This document shows, one piece after another, positions 9,603 through 24,000 of a stretch of DNA of 64,000 nt. Numbering within the stretch: the first letter of the stretch is position 1; every line of letters starts with the position of its first letter. The notes under the pieces were generated by a model. It searched no databases. It was not told where the DNA came from and saw nothing but the letters and a program-made list of their open reading frames with translations. This stretch comes from Blastomussa wellsi (lineage: Eukaryota; Cnidaria; Anthozoa; Scleractinia; Plerogyridae), in contig OX393568.1 of assembly GCA_947652115.1 (NCBI GenBank), forward strand, positions 5,612,320 through 5,676,319, in the 5' to 3' direction. The position numbers and the translations under genes were made by a program.

Positions 9603-12600
9603 ATGTGTAGCACTGATAGAACACCTGGAGTTTCATTTGGAAGCGTAAGTTTCTCTGAAAGATTTGAGATCGGCTCGGAAAGTTTCCAAAAGAGTTTCAA
9701 GTTTGCAAGTTGTTTATCTTTTCCAGGCTAATTTTACTCCTGAGGAACATGAAGCAATTCAAACTGCCTTAAATCAAAAGCTTGGTCCTGAGTACATTAG
9801 CCAAAGAGCTGGGGCAGGTGGTCAAAAGGTAAGGTTGAAGATTTTCATTTAGATCTTGCATGCTCAATTCAAATATCAAAATTATTTAGACCTTTGGAAG
9901 AACTCTTGCTGCAGCTAGTAGATTGCAGAACATCTGATCAGGCGTGACTCTTGTTTCCATTGTTTTCTCAGCTTGCTTATGTAGAGGGATGGAAACTTGT
10001 CAATTTGGCAAATGAAACTTTTGGTTTCAATGGATGGTCACATTCTGTAACCCATCAAAATATAGGTGAGAAAGTGGTATCCTATCTGTCTTTAACATCA
10101 ATCATAATAAACAAAATTATACGAAAATAAAAATACACCGAGATACAGTGGCGGATCCGGACTTCTTTCAAAGGCCAGGTGGGGCCTGAAAAATGTTCTG
10201 GAGTTGGGGAGGGGCATGCCCCCTGGGCCTCTCCTCTAGATCCACCACCAGAGCTCTCAAGTTGATTTGTTGGGAAAGAGTGAGATTTTCTACGGCGTAG
10301 CCGTAGTTTGTGACGCGGAAGCCGTCACCCATCTAGGGGGGTCTGGGGGCATGCTCCCGCAGGAAATTTTGAAAAATTGAAGTAGCTAAGACGTGTTTTC
10401 CTTCATTCTGAGCAGAAATGTGATGCTTTATAAGCAACTGTTTGGATCCCAGAATTTTCTTTTTATTGGACCAATATCAACTCTGTATTAACATTCTGAC
10501 TTACATGTATCCAGAAGTCAAACAATTTGTTTCACTTACAAACATGTCATAACGCTTGTTCTACATGGTGTCAACTTCTGATCACTACATCAGATCAATA
10601 TCAACTCTTTCTCAACATTTCTGTCTTATCCAGAAGTCAAATTTATGTATATGTGAACATGTGCAATAGTCATTAAACCCACTGACCGGAGAAACGCTGG
10701 CTCTGAACAACAATTCTAAGTGAGTAAAAGGCAAACGAGGACTAAATTATATCGTGAAAGATAGTTTATGAAGGAACTTCACTAAAGCAGCAAGGAATCT
10801 TAAATGCGTGAGAAATAATACTTTCAGCGTGAGAGCGTAAGATTGAACTCGTTTGCGTGAGTCTCACGCTCAATACGTGAGACTTGAGAGCTCTGCACCA
10901 CTGAAATATAGTGAGGAGGGGGGGCATGCCCCCTGGGCCTCTCCTCTAGATCCACCACTGAGATATAGTGGGGAGGGGGGGGGGGCATGCCCCCTGGGCC
11001 TCTCCCCTAGATCCACCACTGAGATATAGTGGGGGGGGCATGCTTCCTGGGCCCCTCCCCTAGATCTGCCACTGAGATATAGTGGGGGGGCATGCCCCCT
11101 GGGCCTCTCCCCTAGATCCACCACTGAGATATAGTGGGGGGCATGCTTCCTGGGCCCCTCCCCTAGATCTGCCACTGAGATATAGTGGGGGGGGGGGCCA
11201 TGCCCTCTGGGCCCCTCCCTAAGATCTGCCAGTGAGATATATGCTAGTTTATCATTCGTTGATTGTAAGGCTGACATTATTTTCTTCATTTAAGACTTTG
11301 TTGATCAGGTGGCAAACAAGTATTATGTTGGAGTGAGTGCTTTTGTTAAAGTCCAGTTAAAGGTGAGAATAATCTGAGAACATCAAATTTTTCAAAGTTA
11401 TGTCTTGCCTAACCTACATACCGTACTTAACACATTTATCACCATTTGCATGTTTGTAAGAATTGTCTTGCGTTGCTTCAGATGGATTTCAATTCAGCAG
11501 TGACGCATGCATCACTGGCTCTTTCCAGGAAAATGTGGATCCCTTGGTTGACCAAAGACCACAGCATTCAGGAGGAGCATACTGAACAATTTTTATAGGA
11601 TCTAAGAGGAAGATGAATTTTCTTACCTTGTGTGGCTTAAACCTTTTTAAATTCTTTCTGGTAGGCCCAGGATTTAAACCCTAGATGAACAGGAAAAGAA
11701 GGTTGTGACATTGACATTTGTAAAATTGTGAGCTCTGAGATGGAAGTACAAGTTTAATATACAAAGAGCAGGGACGATGCTAGGGGAAGCAATAAGGGGG
11801 AGCACACCCTCCTCTCCCTCCCTCCCCCTAAGATGACCTGTAGTGTCCTAATATAACTAGTATTCGGCAAAAAAATTTCTTAGTGGTGCACCCCCTCCAA
11901 AGAAAAATCCTGGATCCACCCCTGAAAGAGTGTTCCAGGAAGGAGTAACTCAAACATAGATGGTCTAAATTAGAAAAACTACTAATTTTGGACTATTTTC
12001 ACAGGATGGAGTTTTTCATGAGGATATTGGTTATGGTGTCTCAGAGGGAATGAAATCCAAAGCTTTGTCACTTGAAAAGGCAAGAAAAGAAGCTGTGACA
12101 GATGGACTGAAAAGGGCTCTCAAGTAATCAATCATGTAGACTACGAGCAGTCCCTTTTTTACTTTGTCCGTCAAGCGCGATGCGAAAAAATGGCCGCAAG
12201 AAACCTGGGAGACGCGCCCACATGGCGAGGCACGCGAGAAGAGCTTTCAGCGTTTGTGTCTGTTGCGGTTCCAAAGCTTTTATGACACGCAAGGACAGAC
12301 TTGAGTGTTGTCAACGCTCGAAGCGTTAGCCAATCACATTTTTGTGTTGTGAGAGCAACGCATAATTCAAACACTGTGGCTTAGGCGGTAGTCCCTCTTT
12401 TATGTGCCTCGCCACGTGGGTGCATCTCCCAGGTTTTGCACGGACAATTTTTTTGCTTCGTAGTCGACAGACTAAGAAAAAAGGGACTGCTCGTAGTCTA
12501 TCAAGCATGTCTTGAAAAACTCCTGCAAAACAGTTTTAATCAAATAAATCTGAGATATCTAATAAGTCTATCCTTAAGAAAAAAGTGACATCTGAACTAT

Positions 12601-15600
12601 ACAGATTGACTTTGGAAATCACCTACATTTAATTAACAACAAATTGTACACTCAGCAAAAATCTGCTCAAGATTTCAATGAGCCACAACTCATCCCTAAA
12701 AACTTATCTAAACTTATTCACCTGGACTGATGACATGTCTAGTATAAAACAGCAAAGCAAATGTCCTTCTGGTCAGATATTAGTCAAGATAACTTACAAG
12801 ATTTCCTTGTTTTCCAGGAGTTTTGGAGAGTCACTTGGTAATTGCATCAGTGACAAAGACTACTTGAAGTTCATTACAAAGCAGCCCAAATCAGTAAGTG
12901 CTACAGTGCATGCTGTCTCAACCTTATAAAAGATTATTTTAAGGGTTGTCAGGTGCCTCTTGACACCTGGCTGTTGAGAGACACTATGAGAGTAGCAAGG
13001 GCTCGAACCTGGACCGCTCAATTTGGAGTCCAGTGTGCACCATGCCTCTCATAATATCCGTCCAGTAAAGTTAAGGTAAAGTCTACATACAAGCCTAGTG
13101 CCCCGTCAGGCCATATGCGTTACATTGTAATTTAATACCCCGATTTGTATGATTCTAATATTGTATTTTAATTTGTAATTCCAATCACTGTAAATTACCT
13201 AATTGGTTGTATAAATAATTATAAACTTGATTGATTAAAAAAAAATGAAGTGACTAGGAGTATGTTATCCCCTGAATGGGATGTGGGTTACCTCCAGCAT
13301 TATTTCACCAGTACCCATTTATACACCTGGGTGGAGAGAGGCACTGTGAGAGTGTCCAAGAACACAACGTAGAGCCCCAGCCAGGGCTTGAACCTGGACC
13401 GTCTGATCCATTAGGCCACTGCGCCTCCCACATGTCTGTCCAGTAAAGGAGTAATGTGACTACTTCTTTCTGTTTCATGTTAAGAGCAAGATTTTGCTGT
13501 TACCTGTTTTTATATCAGGGCCTGATTACATGAGCCGGGCTTGGCTGGTTAGCCAGGTTGGTTCAGTTTGCGAGATGGCTTTTAGACCGGTATTGCATGA
13601 GCCCGGTTAGCCCAGTCTGCTGAGATGACTTTCAGCCTGGTTTTAGCAAGAATGATTTTAGCACAAAAATTATGACCTTGATCGCATTTTTCCGGCAATT
13701 CGGTGGTTAAGTTTTTGCACTTATGCAGCTGGGTTACTTTACCTCTATGTCCTATTTAGGAGGACCATTGAGTTTTTGGGCTGGATATGTTTGGAATAGA
13801 AATTTGATGATGGCTTGTTTTGCCGGGCTGGCACCACTGGCCCAGTGATTGTGATTTCATGGAAAATGTTCAGCCCAGTTAGACGGGATCCTGGCATTGC
13901 GTAGGCTGAAGTGTCAGGCTAGGCATCGCGATACCTTGATCTTGGCTACCCAGGCTGGCCTGGTTTTCATGTAATCGTGTAGTTGATTTTTGTTGCATTA
14001 ACAGACATGCCAAGATCTCGGCAAACTGACCCAGCCTGGTGAACTGAGCCAACCTGGCTCAATGTGATCTGGCCCTTAGTTTGGAATAACAATTGTTATA
14101 GCATTAGCATCCTTGTTGTTTAGGCAAACATTCAGTATGATGTAAGCTACATGAGGAGACCGGGGCAAGTTGTGATGCAGAGAGCCAAGAAATACCAACA
14201 AACTGAGCTGACAAGAAATGAAAATGCTCCTGGGAGTAAGCTTGGAAATTATTGAATGAAGTATCGAGTTGTATTATTTGCCCAAACTGCTTTCAAAATG
14301 CACTGTTAATACCAGTCCAATTTGGTTATTGACTACTATCCGACCTAATATTTCTGCTGGTTTTCCAACCTTCTCAGCCAATCAAAACACTGAAAGCAGC
14401 CCCATACAAAGTAAACTGGCATGTTAATTACTACTTTGATTTCCAGTCGGCCACTCGTGACAGTTTTATAAGTTCTTTATTGATGACGCAAAATAATGGT
14501 TTAACATGCCGGATACCCACTTTCAACCAAATATACTGTAGATGAAGAACTTAAGAACAACACCACTGGAGATTTTTTTCTCAACAGAACTACATATTTT
14601 GTAACCTGATACTTGTAGATAAAATATACTGTAATTTTGTAGTTTTCTTGTCCAAACAAATTTCAAGATCATTTTAAATTTTAGCTTTAGTGTCTGTCCA
14701 ATGCCAAATACAATCATTTGTTTGTTTTTTTCTTTCAGGTAACACAAGACAAGAACAAGTTATTTCCAATTCCAAGAACATTCAAAACAATTCATCAGAA
14801 AGACGGGCTTCAGAAATGAAAACTATGGTTACGTCAAAACAGAAGGACTTAAATACAGATTCGAAAATGCCCAACGAATTTAGAACTCCAGTTGGCGAAA
14901 GGAGTATATCTAACAGAACATCACCTTTTCCTCCACCGGCTAGAGTACCCCTAGCAGCGTCAACCCCTGCTATGGTGCCAGCCCAGAAAAATGCTACCTG
15001 CGCAATGACCACGCCCATACAGAATAGGACACACGGAAACACTCCACGACAAGAGAACTACAGTGTTATCCCAGAAGGTGGTTTGTTTTGTATTAAACCT
15101 TCAGTGGCTAGATTATGATTTTTTAAGCAAACGTCTCGTTATTATTATTTTAAACCTTGGTTTTTGTTGACCAAAACAGGAATGAGCATTTCCCAGCTAG
15201 TGAACAGGCTTAAATGAGGAGTAATCTCGAAGGGAGCGCGTTCTGTTCATTCGACTTTACCTGCTGGATTTTTTGTTCGTAACTCCACTGGGGCGGCGGT
15301 TCGCTACGTATTCATACTTGCATCTCATCAATGTTGCAGTGTGCGTTCGTGCCCAAACATTGGATGATCTCCGGGAAATGTCTAACTTGCCAGGATGCAA
15401 CTTTATTCAGACAAATGTCGACAACTTGCAGTCGGTATTAATTTTCTCCAACATGTCCAAGGGTCGGAGGAGCGGGCAAAAGGCCAAATATTTTTGGGGT
15501 ACAGGGGACCCTCAGAATGGGGTCCAAAACTCGACTACAGGTCATGAGAAGCAAAAGCTATAATTGCCAACATTTACAACCTGTAACTGTTTTTAATCCT

Positions 15601-16750
15601 CGTCATTAGATGACCCGCTGTTATGGAATCAGTCATTTGGATTTGAAGAGGCCCTTATATCCTGTAGCGATGAAGTATTGATGAAGCCAGATGAATCCAA
15701 ACTTGACAATCGACCTGTTAAACAAGCTGACGGAAATGTTATCAGGTTCGTATTAAAATGGGAAGAAAATGCTCTGTGTAAACTGTTCGCCAATTCTTTT
15801 GAACTTGCACAAAGTGAATGGTGAGGGCAAATAGATTTGTGCATTTCATCTTTCGCCGGGGAAAATAGCAAATTATTTTCCAGCTGTTTTTCTACCTTGG
15901 AAAACTGTCATTCTAAGGTTGCGATTTTCGGACCAGATCCATTTTGGAACCGGTCCCGTATAAACATAGCCTTATACCCCATTCACACCAACAAAACATG
16001 TTTAATTAAACCAGGTTTAACAAAATAAAAATCAGAAACATCCAACTGCAACACTACATTTTACATAGTGCTCTTACTTGTGCTTTCATTGTGCTAAATT
16101 TGAAGACGTCAAAAATCGGTTAGCAACTTCTATGAAGAAAACTATTTTAAACCATGTTTAACTAAACAGCCTTCAAACGTGTTTTAGCTTTGGTGTGAAT
16201 GGGTTATTAGATATCAGTCGTGCTTTTTAATATATATTTCTTCATCATAGGTGCAACAACAGAAGTGTGCTAGTCCCGCCTAATTCAAATTCAAGTAACA
16301 ACAGCAAGAACGCTGCTATCAATAAACATTTTGTGTGTTCCAAACCCTTCCATCCCAACCCAAGCAAAACTGTTAGTTCGGGACACCCGAATCAACCAGG
16401 TAAGCTACTTTTTTCTTCCTTCTTTGAATTGGCGTGAAAATTCGGGTAATCATGCCGATGATATAACCAATCAGAGCAATCATTCTCTTAACAAACCGGG
16501 AGCAAAACCAAAACCAACCACAAACTTGGCTTATGCGCATTTTCCCCAACCTCTTTGAGAAACCCTGGGAACAAGGTTTCATTTTCCCACATTTGGCACG
16601 GGCTGGTTTGTTGCATTATCTCTATTTCTGGTGGTTAACCAGTTGCGATGGGAATACTTTCACTTAATTGGTTTTAGGTTTTATTTTTGCATTTTATTCT
16701 GTACAGAAAATACCAAACGGCGGAGAGTGGAGGAACATTCGGTCAGATGA
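9603..16750 (+). CDS. RAD52: RAD52 homologue, DNA annealing/recombination mediator
   Basis: RAD52 anneals complementary single strands and assists RAD51-dependent repair in the nucleus. Exons: 9603-9644, 9727-9828, 9972-10065, 11295-11362, 12005-12123, 12818-12893, 14124-14235, 14739-15077, 15610-15745, 16251-16399, 16707-16750. All phases agree and give 426 residues; human RAD52 has 418. The N-terminal annealing domain is about residues 20-170 and includes [54 protein letters not shown] and [18 protein letters not shown], all hallmark RAD52 stretches. Residues 205-412 are Ser/Pro/Asn-rich and poorly conserved, as in the family. The protein ends [13 protein letters not shown], a basic run resembling the C-terminal nuclear signal of RAD52. 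AATAAA occurs at 16970. The ATG at 9603 is the only one in frame before the domain. A foldback element sits 13 bp after the exon 5 donor. Confidence 0.93.
10883..11245. repeat. G/C-rich tandem repeat in RAD52 intron 3
   Basis: About six units of roughly 55-60 bp share GAGATATAGTGGGGGG, CATGCCCCCTGGGCC and CTAGATC(C/T)(A/G)CCACT. A single related unit stands at 10145-10255, so the array probably grew from one end of a CAGTGGCGGATCC-type transposon. Confidence 0.7.
12137..12500. mobile_element. MITE inserted at the start of RAD52 intron 5
   Basis: TAGACTACGAGCAGTCCCT at the left and AGGGACTGCTCGTAGTCTA at the right bound about 364 bp. The left end lies 13 bp after the exon 5 donor at 12123. 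Confidence 0.72.
13245..13440 (-). repeat. tRNA-derived SINE-like repeat
   Basis: GAAGTGACTAGGAGTATG, then TACCCATTTATACACCTGGG, and a reversed B-box-like GGGCTTGAACCTGG. The same order recurs at 39135-39270, and a piece at 12958-13045. Confidence 0.55.
15971..16208. mobile_element. MITE in a RAD52 intron
   Basis: TTATACCCCATTCACACCAA and TTGGTGTGAATGGGTTAT (near-inverse) bound about 238 bp, with inner pairing around AAACATGTTTAA. Confidence 0.6.
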
Positions 16751-18063
16751 AATTGAGGGATGGTTCAGTTTTAATACATGCACAGTCTTCACAGGCGAAG
16801 AATTGCGAGAGACTCGACCTAACATTCTTTGGTGATGACATACACTACTTTGATTGGTTGTTGCTTGGGTTTTGAATTTTGGCGCGAAAATGGCAACCAA
16901 TCAGATACGCTGCACAGACGGCAGTACAGCTGAACCTCAATCGAGCCTCATGTGTTACTTTCGCGGAAAAATAAATTGAATTTTACTCAGGCCTTTGTGC
17001 CCCATCCGCTGTTATGCGCAGTCATTGTCGAACCTGCGTGAGTCCCTTGCTTCATGGCAGTTCAAATCGTGGGAAGTCGTTCCAAGTTCGGATTTCAAAG
17101 AGCATTTAAGCAATTACAAGAAATCTTTCACCAGTCTTGCGTTTAAATTTAACATGGACAGAAAATACTGAAGGTCTTACAAGTTAATTTTATTGACATT
17201 TTATCAAATTTCATATTGTGATAGAAATGTATACATAGAACTTAGCTTGCGAATTAGCTTTATTTGCTTTATCGGCGATGTTGCATGTGTTATGTTGCAT
17301 GTACTTGAGTTTTAATTTGAAAGCATTAGGTTTTAATATCAAATTATCAATGCCGTTTAGTTCTTATTTTTTTTAGAGAGATTCATGTTTATCCGTTTAT
17401 TTTCACTTGAGTTATTATCTATTCCTTTTAGCAAAATTGTTTTGTAATTTTATAGATTTGTTACAAAAGATGATGCAATAAAGTTCAATTTTTAGGATGT
17501 TTTTTTACTCAAGCCTAGAGTGCTGCAGCAGAGGGAACATACATTCAACGTAAGAGATCTTAAAACTTGTGTAGATGAACAGACTTGCTTTGACTTGGCC
17601 AATCGTTCAGACACAAACAGACTTCACCATGGCGGTGGAATCAATACATACTTAAAAACCACCGTGCACATTACCACTCGTATTGTAAATCTAAGAAACA
17701 ACATTCCATTCCATTCCATAAACATTTCTGGTGTTCACGGTTTTACGGGAAAGACTGTAAAATCACTATTTGTTAAGAAAACGAACCCTTCACAATTTGT
17801 AGATTACAAAGCTAATAAATTATAATGATAAAAACAGCCGCTTTCAGAAAACATTTTAGACTCTAGTTGAAGTCAATAACGCAGGATATCCGTGAAGTAC
17901 AAATAACAGATAACTTTTGACATCTTGTATACGGTCAGATATATCAATATAAATGGGAAGGGCGTCAATGGCATAAATTAATATTTTCCGTAAAATTGTC
18001 CAGTTGACAATTTACCATATTGACCTCCCGATGTGATAAATTATATTATTTCCCACACAGTTT
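16751..18063. other. Convergent intergenic stretch, no gene seen
   Basis: This lies between the 3' ends of RAD52 and pleckstrin and should hold both 3' UTRs. AATAAA occurs on the plus strand at 16970 and 17477, and TTTATT at 17397 could serve the minus strand. The 101-codon plus frame at 17520-17825 lacks splice context or recognisable motifs. Confidence 0.5.
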
Positions 18064-21000
18064 TCAGGAATTTTCGCAGACGGTTTGAAGAGTCTGTACC
18101 CAGTCCATCCTGTCTTCCTCGGACGCTGCTCTGAAAATATATTTGATTCCTTTTCTTGTTCGTAGAAGAAATGTGTACTCTGCCGTTTGCTTTGTGACCC
18201 CTGTCATGAAACAAAAAAAAGACGATGATTGTTGAAGGGTCTTGGTCAACATAAATGAAGTTTGGTTTTCAATCAAGTATTGAAAGTAATTAGCAAATTT
18301 CTTTACATTTCTTTGGTTTTGCATTAGTACACCGAGGGGCATACAGGGGTATTCTCATGACCTGTGATTAGCTGATTGTGTTGTTTGTTTATTTTTCTGC
18401 AATAGAAATTTATTTATATTCTTGTTATAGGAAGGTGACTGCTAATCTCAGAAAATTAGAAAAAATTATAGGTCACCATACTTGTTTACGAGAAAACAAC
18501 GATTTATCTCTCTCACAAGCAAATCCGTAAAGAAAATGCCACCATTTCCTTTATGTGCGCGCGCTAATGACGCAATAAATCGTGTGCAGTAAGGATGTGC
18601 AATGCAATACAGGGGAATGACCTAAAAAATCTTGTGCCACTTTTTCAACCAATCAGAAGTAAAAACAGCCATTTCCCGCGCTTTCTGTCCGCTACATGTA
18701 ATTACTTCGAATTTTGATTGGTGCACTGGATTGATATCTTCCTTTATGATTGGCAAAAGTAATTACTTTGGTTTTACTATCCAAGGGTGCTTTTACCATT
18801 TGTACGCAAATACCGGTTATTCCAGGGTGAATTCAAATGGTGCGGTTCATCACGGTGGAATTTTTTCGAGATTTTTCCCTAGTTGACCGGAATTTCTGGA
18901 AATTTCTGTACCATTTGTCCAGGCTCCTTACGGCAACTTGTTTGTTGTCTTCGAGGCCCCTGCGGCTGATATATAGAAACTTAGGACCAAATGGTACGGC
19001 TCAATCCGATCCAGTTCTTTGGCGAGGAATAGTGGTCAGAAAAGTGCAGTTCCATTTGTCCAAAAAAATTCCACAGAAAATTCCGTTCAAATGGCAAGCG
19101 CTCCAAGTCAATCAAAAATCTTTACCCTGGTCGCTCTCAGCGGAAAAGTCATCTTCGTTTCTAAGCGTCTTAACCTCACTGTTTTGAAGCTTTATTTGTC
19201 CAACAGGGATGGATGCCTAATAAAAATAAAAAAGAACACTGTTTTAAGAAGGGACTTGTGGAACCACAGCTATTTTTTTCGGATAAGAAAGAAGAAAAGA
19301 AAAAGCTTCTTTACTTTAGAAGGTCGGCAGTAAAACAGCATGGTTGGTTCTGTACAGAGAATGAATTTCCGCGTCTTCCAGTTATGGCGAACATGACCCT
19401 GCAAATTCACTACAATGAATCAGTCTTGAGTCTAACCGTCCCTGCCTCAACAATACATAAATCAGATCAGCCTATAATACATGGTGTTGAAAAGAGACCG
19501 TATGTATGTGGAGCTTCCAGACATTACAAAAATCAAACTTAACATTGGGTATTTAACTTTGGAAATGCCATTTCAGAATTTGGTGGGAGGCACGGAGCCC
19601 TAATGTTAACCTAACGAGCAGCCCGGTTTTGAGCCTTGTCAAAGTCATTTGTGTTCTTGTGCAAGACACTTTACTCTCAAGGCTTCTCTCCACCCAGGTG
19701 GAGAATGCTGGGAGAAGGTTGGGGGGGGGGGGGGGGAAGTGGGGATGGCTACCATTACTTTTACACTTTATCCTGTAGAAACCGAAATAAAGTTCCAATT
19801 GTAACGAGTTTTTACTAGCCTGACAAGTATTACGATTCCCAGTTGAGCACGACACCACCAAGTTTCCACACAAAGTTTTGATGTCAGTTTTGATGTTTCT
19901 GATGGCAACGAGAATGTATCCAATGAAAACAAGCGTGAACACGCGAGGAAAAAGTCAGATATATCAATTAGCTGTCAAACGCTGAATGATTGTGTCAGGT
20001 GACGTTCTGCACGAGTGATCCGATGGAAGTGAACTGCTGATAAATATTTTTTTGGCTGCCACAACTCTTTACAGTATTTTTAACTGGTGCAGATTAACCC
20101 TGGTGCAATTAAGTTGGCAAAAATGGCTTTGCTTTGCTAAACCATCAGAATAAAACACCAACAAAGCGGATGTTATGATAATTTTATGTTCAGTGAGCCG
20201 CCAACACTGGCGCGACTTTTGTCTGGCTGACTTAGCCTGCGAGCAGGCTCTGGCTAGACCCACCCCTGGAGCTTGTTCACAGGCTAGGCTGACTCGGCTT
20301 TTGTGTGAAATTAATTTTCTGAAAATCCTTAAATTTTATCCCCTTAGCAAACTGAGAAGACTAGAAATTGAAGTTTAAAAGTCCCACGAAATTTTTATAA
20401 AAGCCCTTGCTGTATAAAAAAGTTAAATTTGACCAAATTTGTCCAGTCATAAAATTTATTTATTACTACTCAGTACACTTCTGTGATTGCTCGTGCAGAA
20501 CGTCACCAGCTGACGTTGCTTCAAACTTTGAAATTTGACAAACAAGCATTCAACGTTTGACAGCCAATTAGCACGTCATGGTTTTTCCTCACGTGTTCAG
20601 GCTTGTTTCCATTGGATACATTCGTTTGTTTTGACATCAAAACTTTGTGTGGAAACTTCCGTGGTGCGAGCTCAACTGGGAAGCGTAGTAAAGTACTTGA
20701 AGAAACCCAACCACTTGGTCGACTTGATGGTGGGAAAGTACATGAAGACAGTAGGCAGAAGGGTACCTTTTTCTGCAGGAAGCCTTGTTTAACAATGTTC
20801 CCTTTGATAGCTCCACACTGGAAAACAAAATAAATTGTGCTAGTAGCTAATTGATATGGACTGGCATATTTTATGATTGATGCGAAACTTTCATTTGCAA
20901 TTGATGCCGGTTGCGCAGCTGTGGGTTTGCAAAGGCAATGCGAACAAGAGTATCACCAAACAACAGGGTAATAGATCTGCGTGTGCGTTTTGATTTTTTG

Positions 21001-24000
21001 TAACATTTTTTCAGTCGGGAGAACAAATGCCAGTTTTGGCAAATCTTCATTAAAGCACTCAAGGAGTTTCTGACTTCAGCGAGAGCTCGCGAATACACCG
21101 AAAGTAAACGCGAGAGCAAACAAATGCATCATGTTGCTTAGCAACTACAGGCATAAACAAGGTGAGATTTGGTCATCAACTAGCACTATGTTCCCTGGTT
21201 TTCACTAGTGAGGGAGTCGGAGTTGGACTTGTAAGTGGAGTAGTAAGCGCAAGCGATCTAGTGAAAATCAAACCATCAGAGTCGCAAAGAGAGTTCCAAT
21301 TCCACTTATCACTCCATTGCTTATGATCTACTGAAAACTGTATTGTTGGAGTCGGAAGCAGAAGCGGAAGGATAAAACAGTCAAATTGCTTGTTTGTGAT
21401 TGGTTGATCCTTCACTACTATATCATAAGCGTCGGGGTCATAAGTGGAATCGGGAGAAAATGGAAATGTTCTGATTCTTCCAACTCCGATTCTGTCATAC
21501 TTATAAATATGACTGCTTACAACTCTGATTTTTCGGTTTTTAGTGCAGAATGCACTATTGTGATGGTTTAGTGGGAGTTTTCTGCTAACTGACAAACACA
21601 ATACCCTGCTAAAGTGCTATGATGTTAACTTATTATAATTAATATCAATTAATTAATTATTCTTATGAAAGGGGTAGCGGGTGGGGAGAAACTGACGGTG
21701 TGCATCAGGTAAAACTCGAGGTCAATCTGCGTTACTTCTATCAGAAAGGTATTATTTGTTTCGGAACACCCACTGCTTTCCTTGTTACTAGGTCATAAGC
21801 GCTCTCATGACTTTGTTTACGACTCCGTCGCTAGTGAAGGCCACACTTCTTTTGTTCGCTTCTAACAAAACGCCTGGAACAGCTAGGCTTAAACCAATAC
21901 ATTGATGCACTGAATACACCTGACAATTCATTGCGAGATTCTCAAGTACAGTGGGATCTCATTTTCTCGACCTACATGAAAACTCAAACCAAAATTGACT
22001 TCCCTTCCGTTCAGTTAAACACTAATTTTACCTTCTTGAATCAATTTTCTTTTTCCTTGGAGATACAAGAAATCGGGAATAATTTTTCACTTGGCATCGT
22101 CCTTGGCATCACCTCCCCACTTTTGCTTGCAGTCCACTGAGAAACGGAGTGTGCGCGCACCTCAATCAGTGCGCTGGAATATGGATCGACCTGTCTGGAT
22201 TCAAGTTCTGGCTAGGATACTGCATTGTGTTCTTGGGCAAGAAACTACAGGTCAAATTCCTCTCTTAACCCAGATGTATAAATGGGTACCGGCAAATTTA
22301 ATGATGGAGAGTGACCATGCCATGGATTAGCATCACATCCAGGGGAGGGGTGGTATAAATACGCCTAATCATTTTATTCTAAGGAAGCCAGGATAAGCTG
22401 TAGCCTGATCGGAGACTAAGCTCGTATACAGACTTCACACAGTTTACATAGCCTCTCTCATTCTTTAAGAGGGTATCTGACAGCCCCTTAAGAGTAAAGG
22501 GGAGGATAAAATCACTTTATTTTGATACCAGTACCTGATCTCGTGGAATTTCATCCTCAGAATCACTTGAATCATCAGAACATTCCAACTCTCGGAATTC
22601 ATTAGCACTGTATCTCAAAGCAGACTACAAGAACAAAGAACATTCCAAGATAGAATACATACATACGTTTATTGACCACTTCCCCAAAGGGGCTTTTCAG
22701 TGCCAATTACAAAGAAAGGGATAAAAATAAAAACATATACAAATTATTGTATAATGTAACCATGAAGGCTATAACTTTTACACACCTAGCACAGCCACGA
22801 GGGCTGAAATGAGTCCATCAATAAATCTCTTTTTAGCAATCTTGTTGGCCTAATGGCTAGTGCACAAGACTTCAGATTTCAAGAGCATGCTTGGTTGTGA
22901 GATTTTTGGTGGTTGGGTAGCTGTATTGTGTTTTCATCGTGCTTTTCTCCATACAGGTATACAAATTGGTGCTTGTAACCAAAAAACTGCTGGCTGGGTG
23001 AATGTTGGGGGGTTGACAGGGGGCTTTTGCTCCTAGTTGGTTCATGTTCATTCTTGCCAGTGCCACCTGTCTCTCATAGCCAGCAGAGTCTGGGACACAA
23101 GGAACAAGTGGCTCCAGTACCACATGATTCAGGGACGGCAGAGCGTATTTGAAAGTAGGGGGGCTTGAAAATGAGCGCCAGTGGCTCAACTTTCTAGGAG
23201 GGTCGGGGGGCATCTTCCCCCAGAAAATGTTGAAATCTAGAGGCTCGGAAATGGTATTTTCAACGTTCTCCATGATATATTTCTTAAAAAAAGACAACCT
23301 GGATAAGTGTAAAATGACAGGTACTTTTTGTGCTACAGCAATATTTTGGAAGTTTTGTAAATGCGAACCTTGTACTAAAACAAAAAATTGTCATTGTTGT
23401 AAAAGCCCCCCCGGCTCCGCCGTCCCTGTGATTTGTTGGGCTAGGTTTTATAACGTGGCACCAGGGCCACCTGTTCCTGTCTCCCCAGGCTCTACTACGT
23501 AGCTAAGAGGAACAAGAGGCTCTGAGGGTGAGAATGCTTCACGTTGCACAGAAACCAAAAACGCAGAAGGTATGGGATTCTTTAGACTGTTCACAGTCCC
23601 CTATTTTTCCGTGAGATCGTAGATGTCGATCGTTGAGTTCGACGGGCCGCCATCTTGGTCTTTTGATGCAAGCGAAACTGGGGAGAGTTCAAAATGTCCG
23701 TGGGTGGTGGCTGTGGGGCGGAAAAAATAGGGAGACTGTAACAGCTTCACTCTGTCTCATGTTCAAGGGGCGCAGCCGAATTTTGACACCTCCGTTTATC
23801 AAATCAATTAACAATCTCCTCCCCTATTGTCCCTTCGACCGATCAGGTGTTGCTGTTGCTGGTGCAACTAACGCAGCGAACACGAGACAGAGTGAAGCTG
23901 TTACAGTCTCTCTATTTTTTCCGCCCCACCGCCACCACCCACGGGCATTTTGAACTCTCCCCAGTTTCGCTCGCATCAAAAGACCAAGATGGCGGCCCTT

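Noticed and set aside
10870..11289. A 139-codon minus frame with GP(R/Q)GHAPP repeats
   Set aside because: It is read through the G-rich tandem repeat of RAD52 intron 3.
17520..17825. A 101-codon plus frame between RAD52 and pleckstrin
   Set aside because: No recognisable motif or splice context; the position fits 3' UTR sequence.
18333..18361. Possible pleckstrin exon coding VMRIPLYAPR
   Set aside because: The phase does not fit the last exon. The 37-nt exon at 19180-19216 fits both phase and the family.
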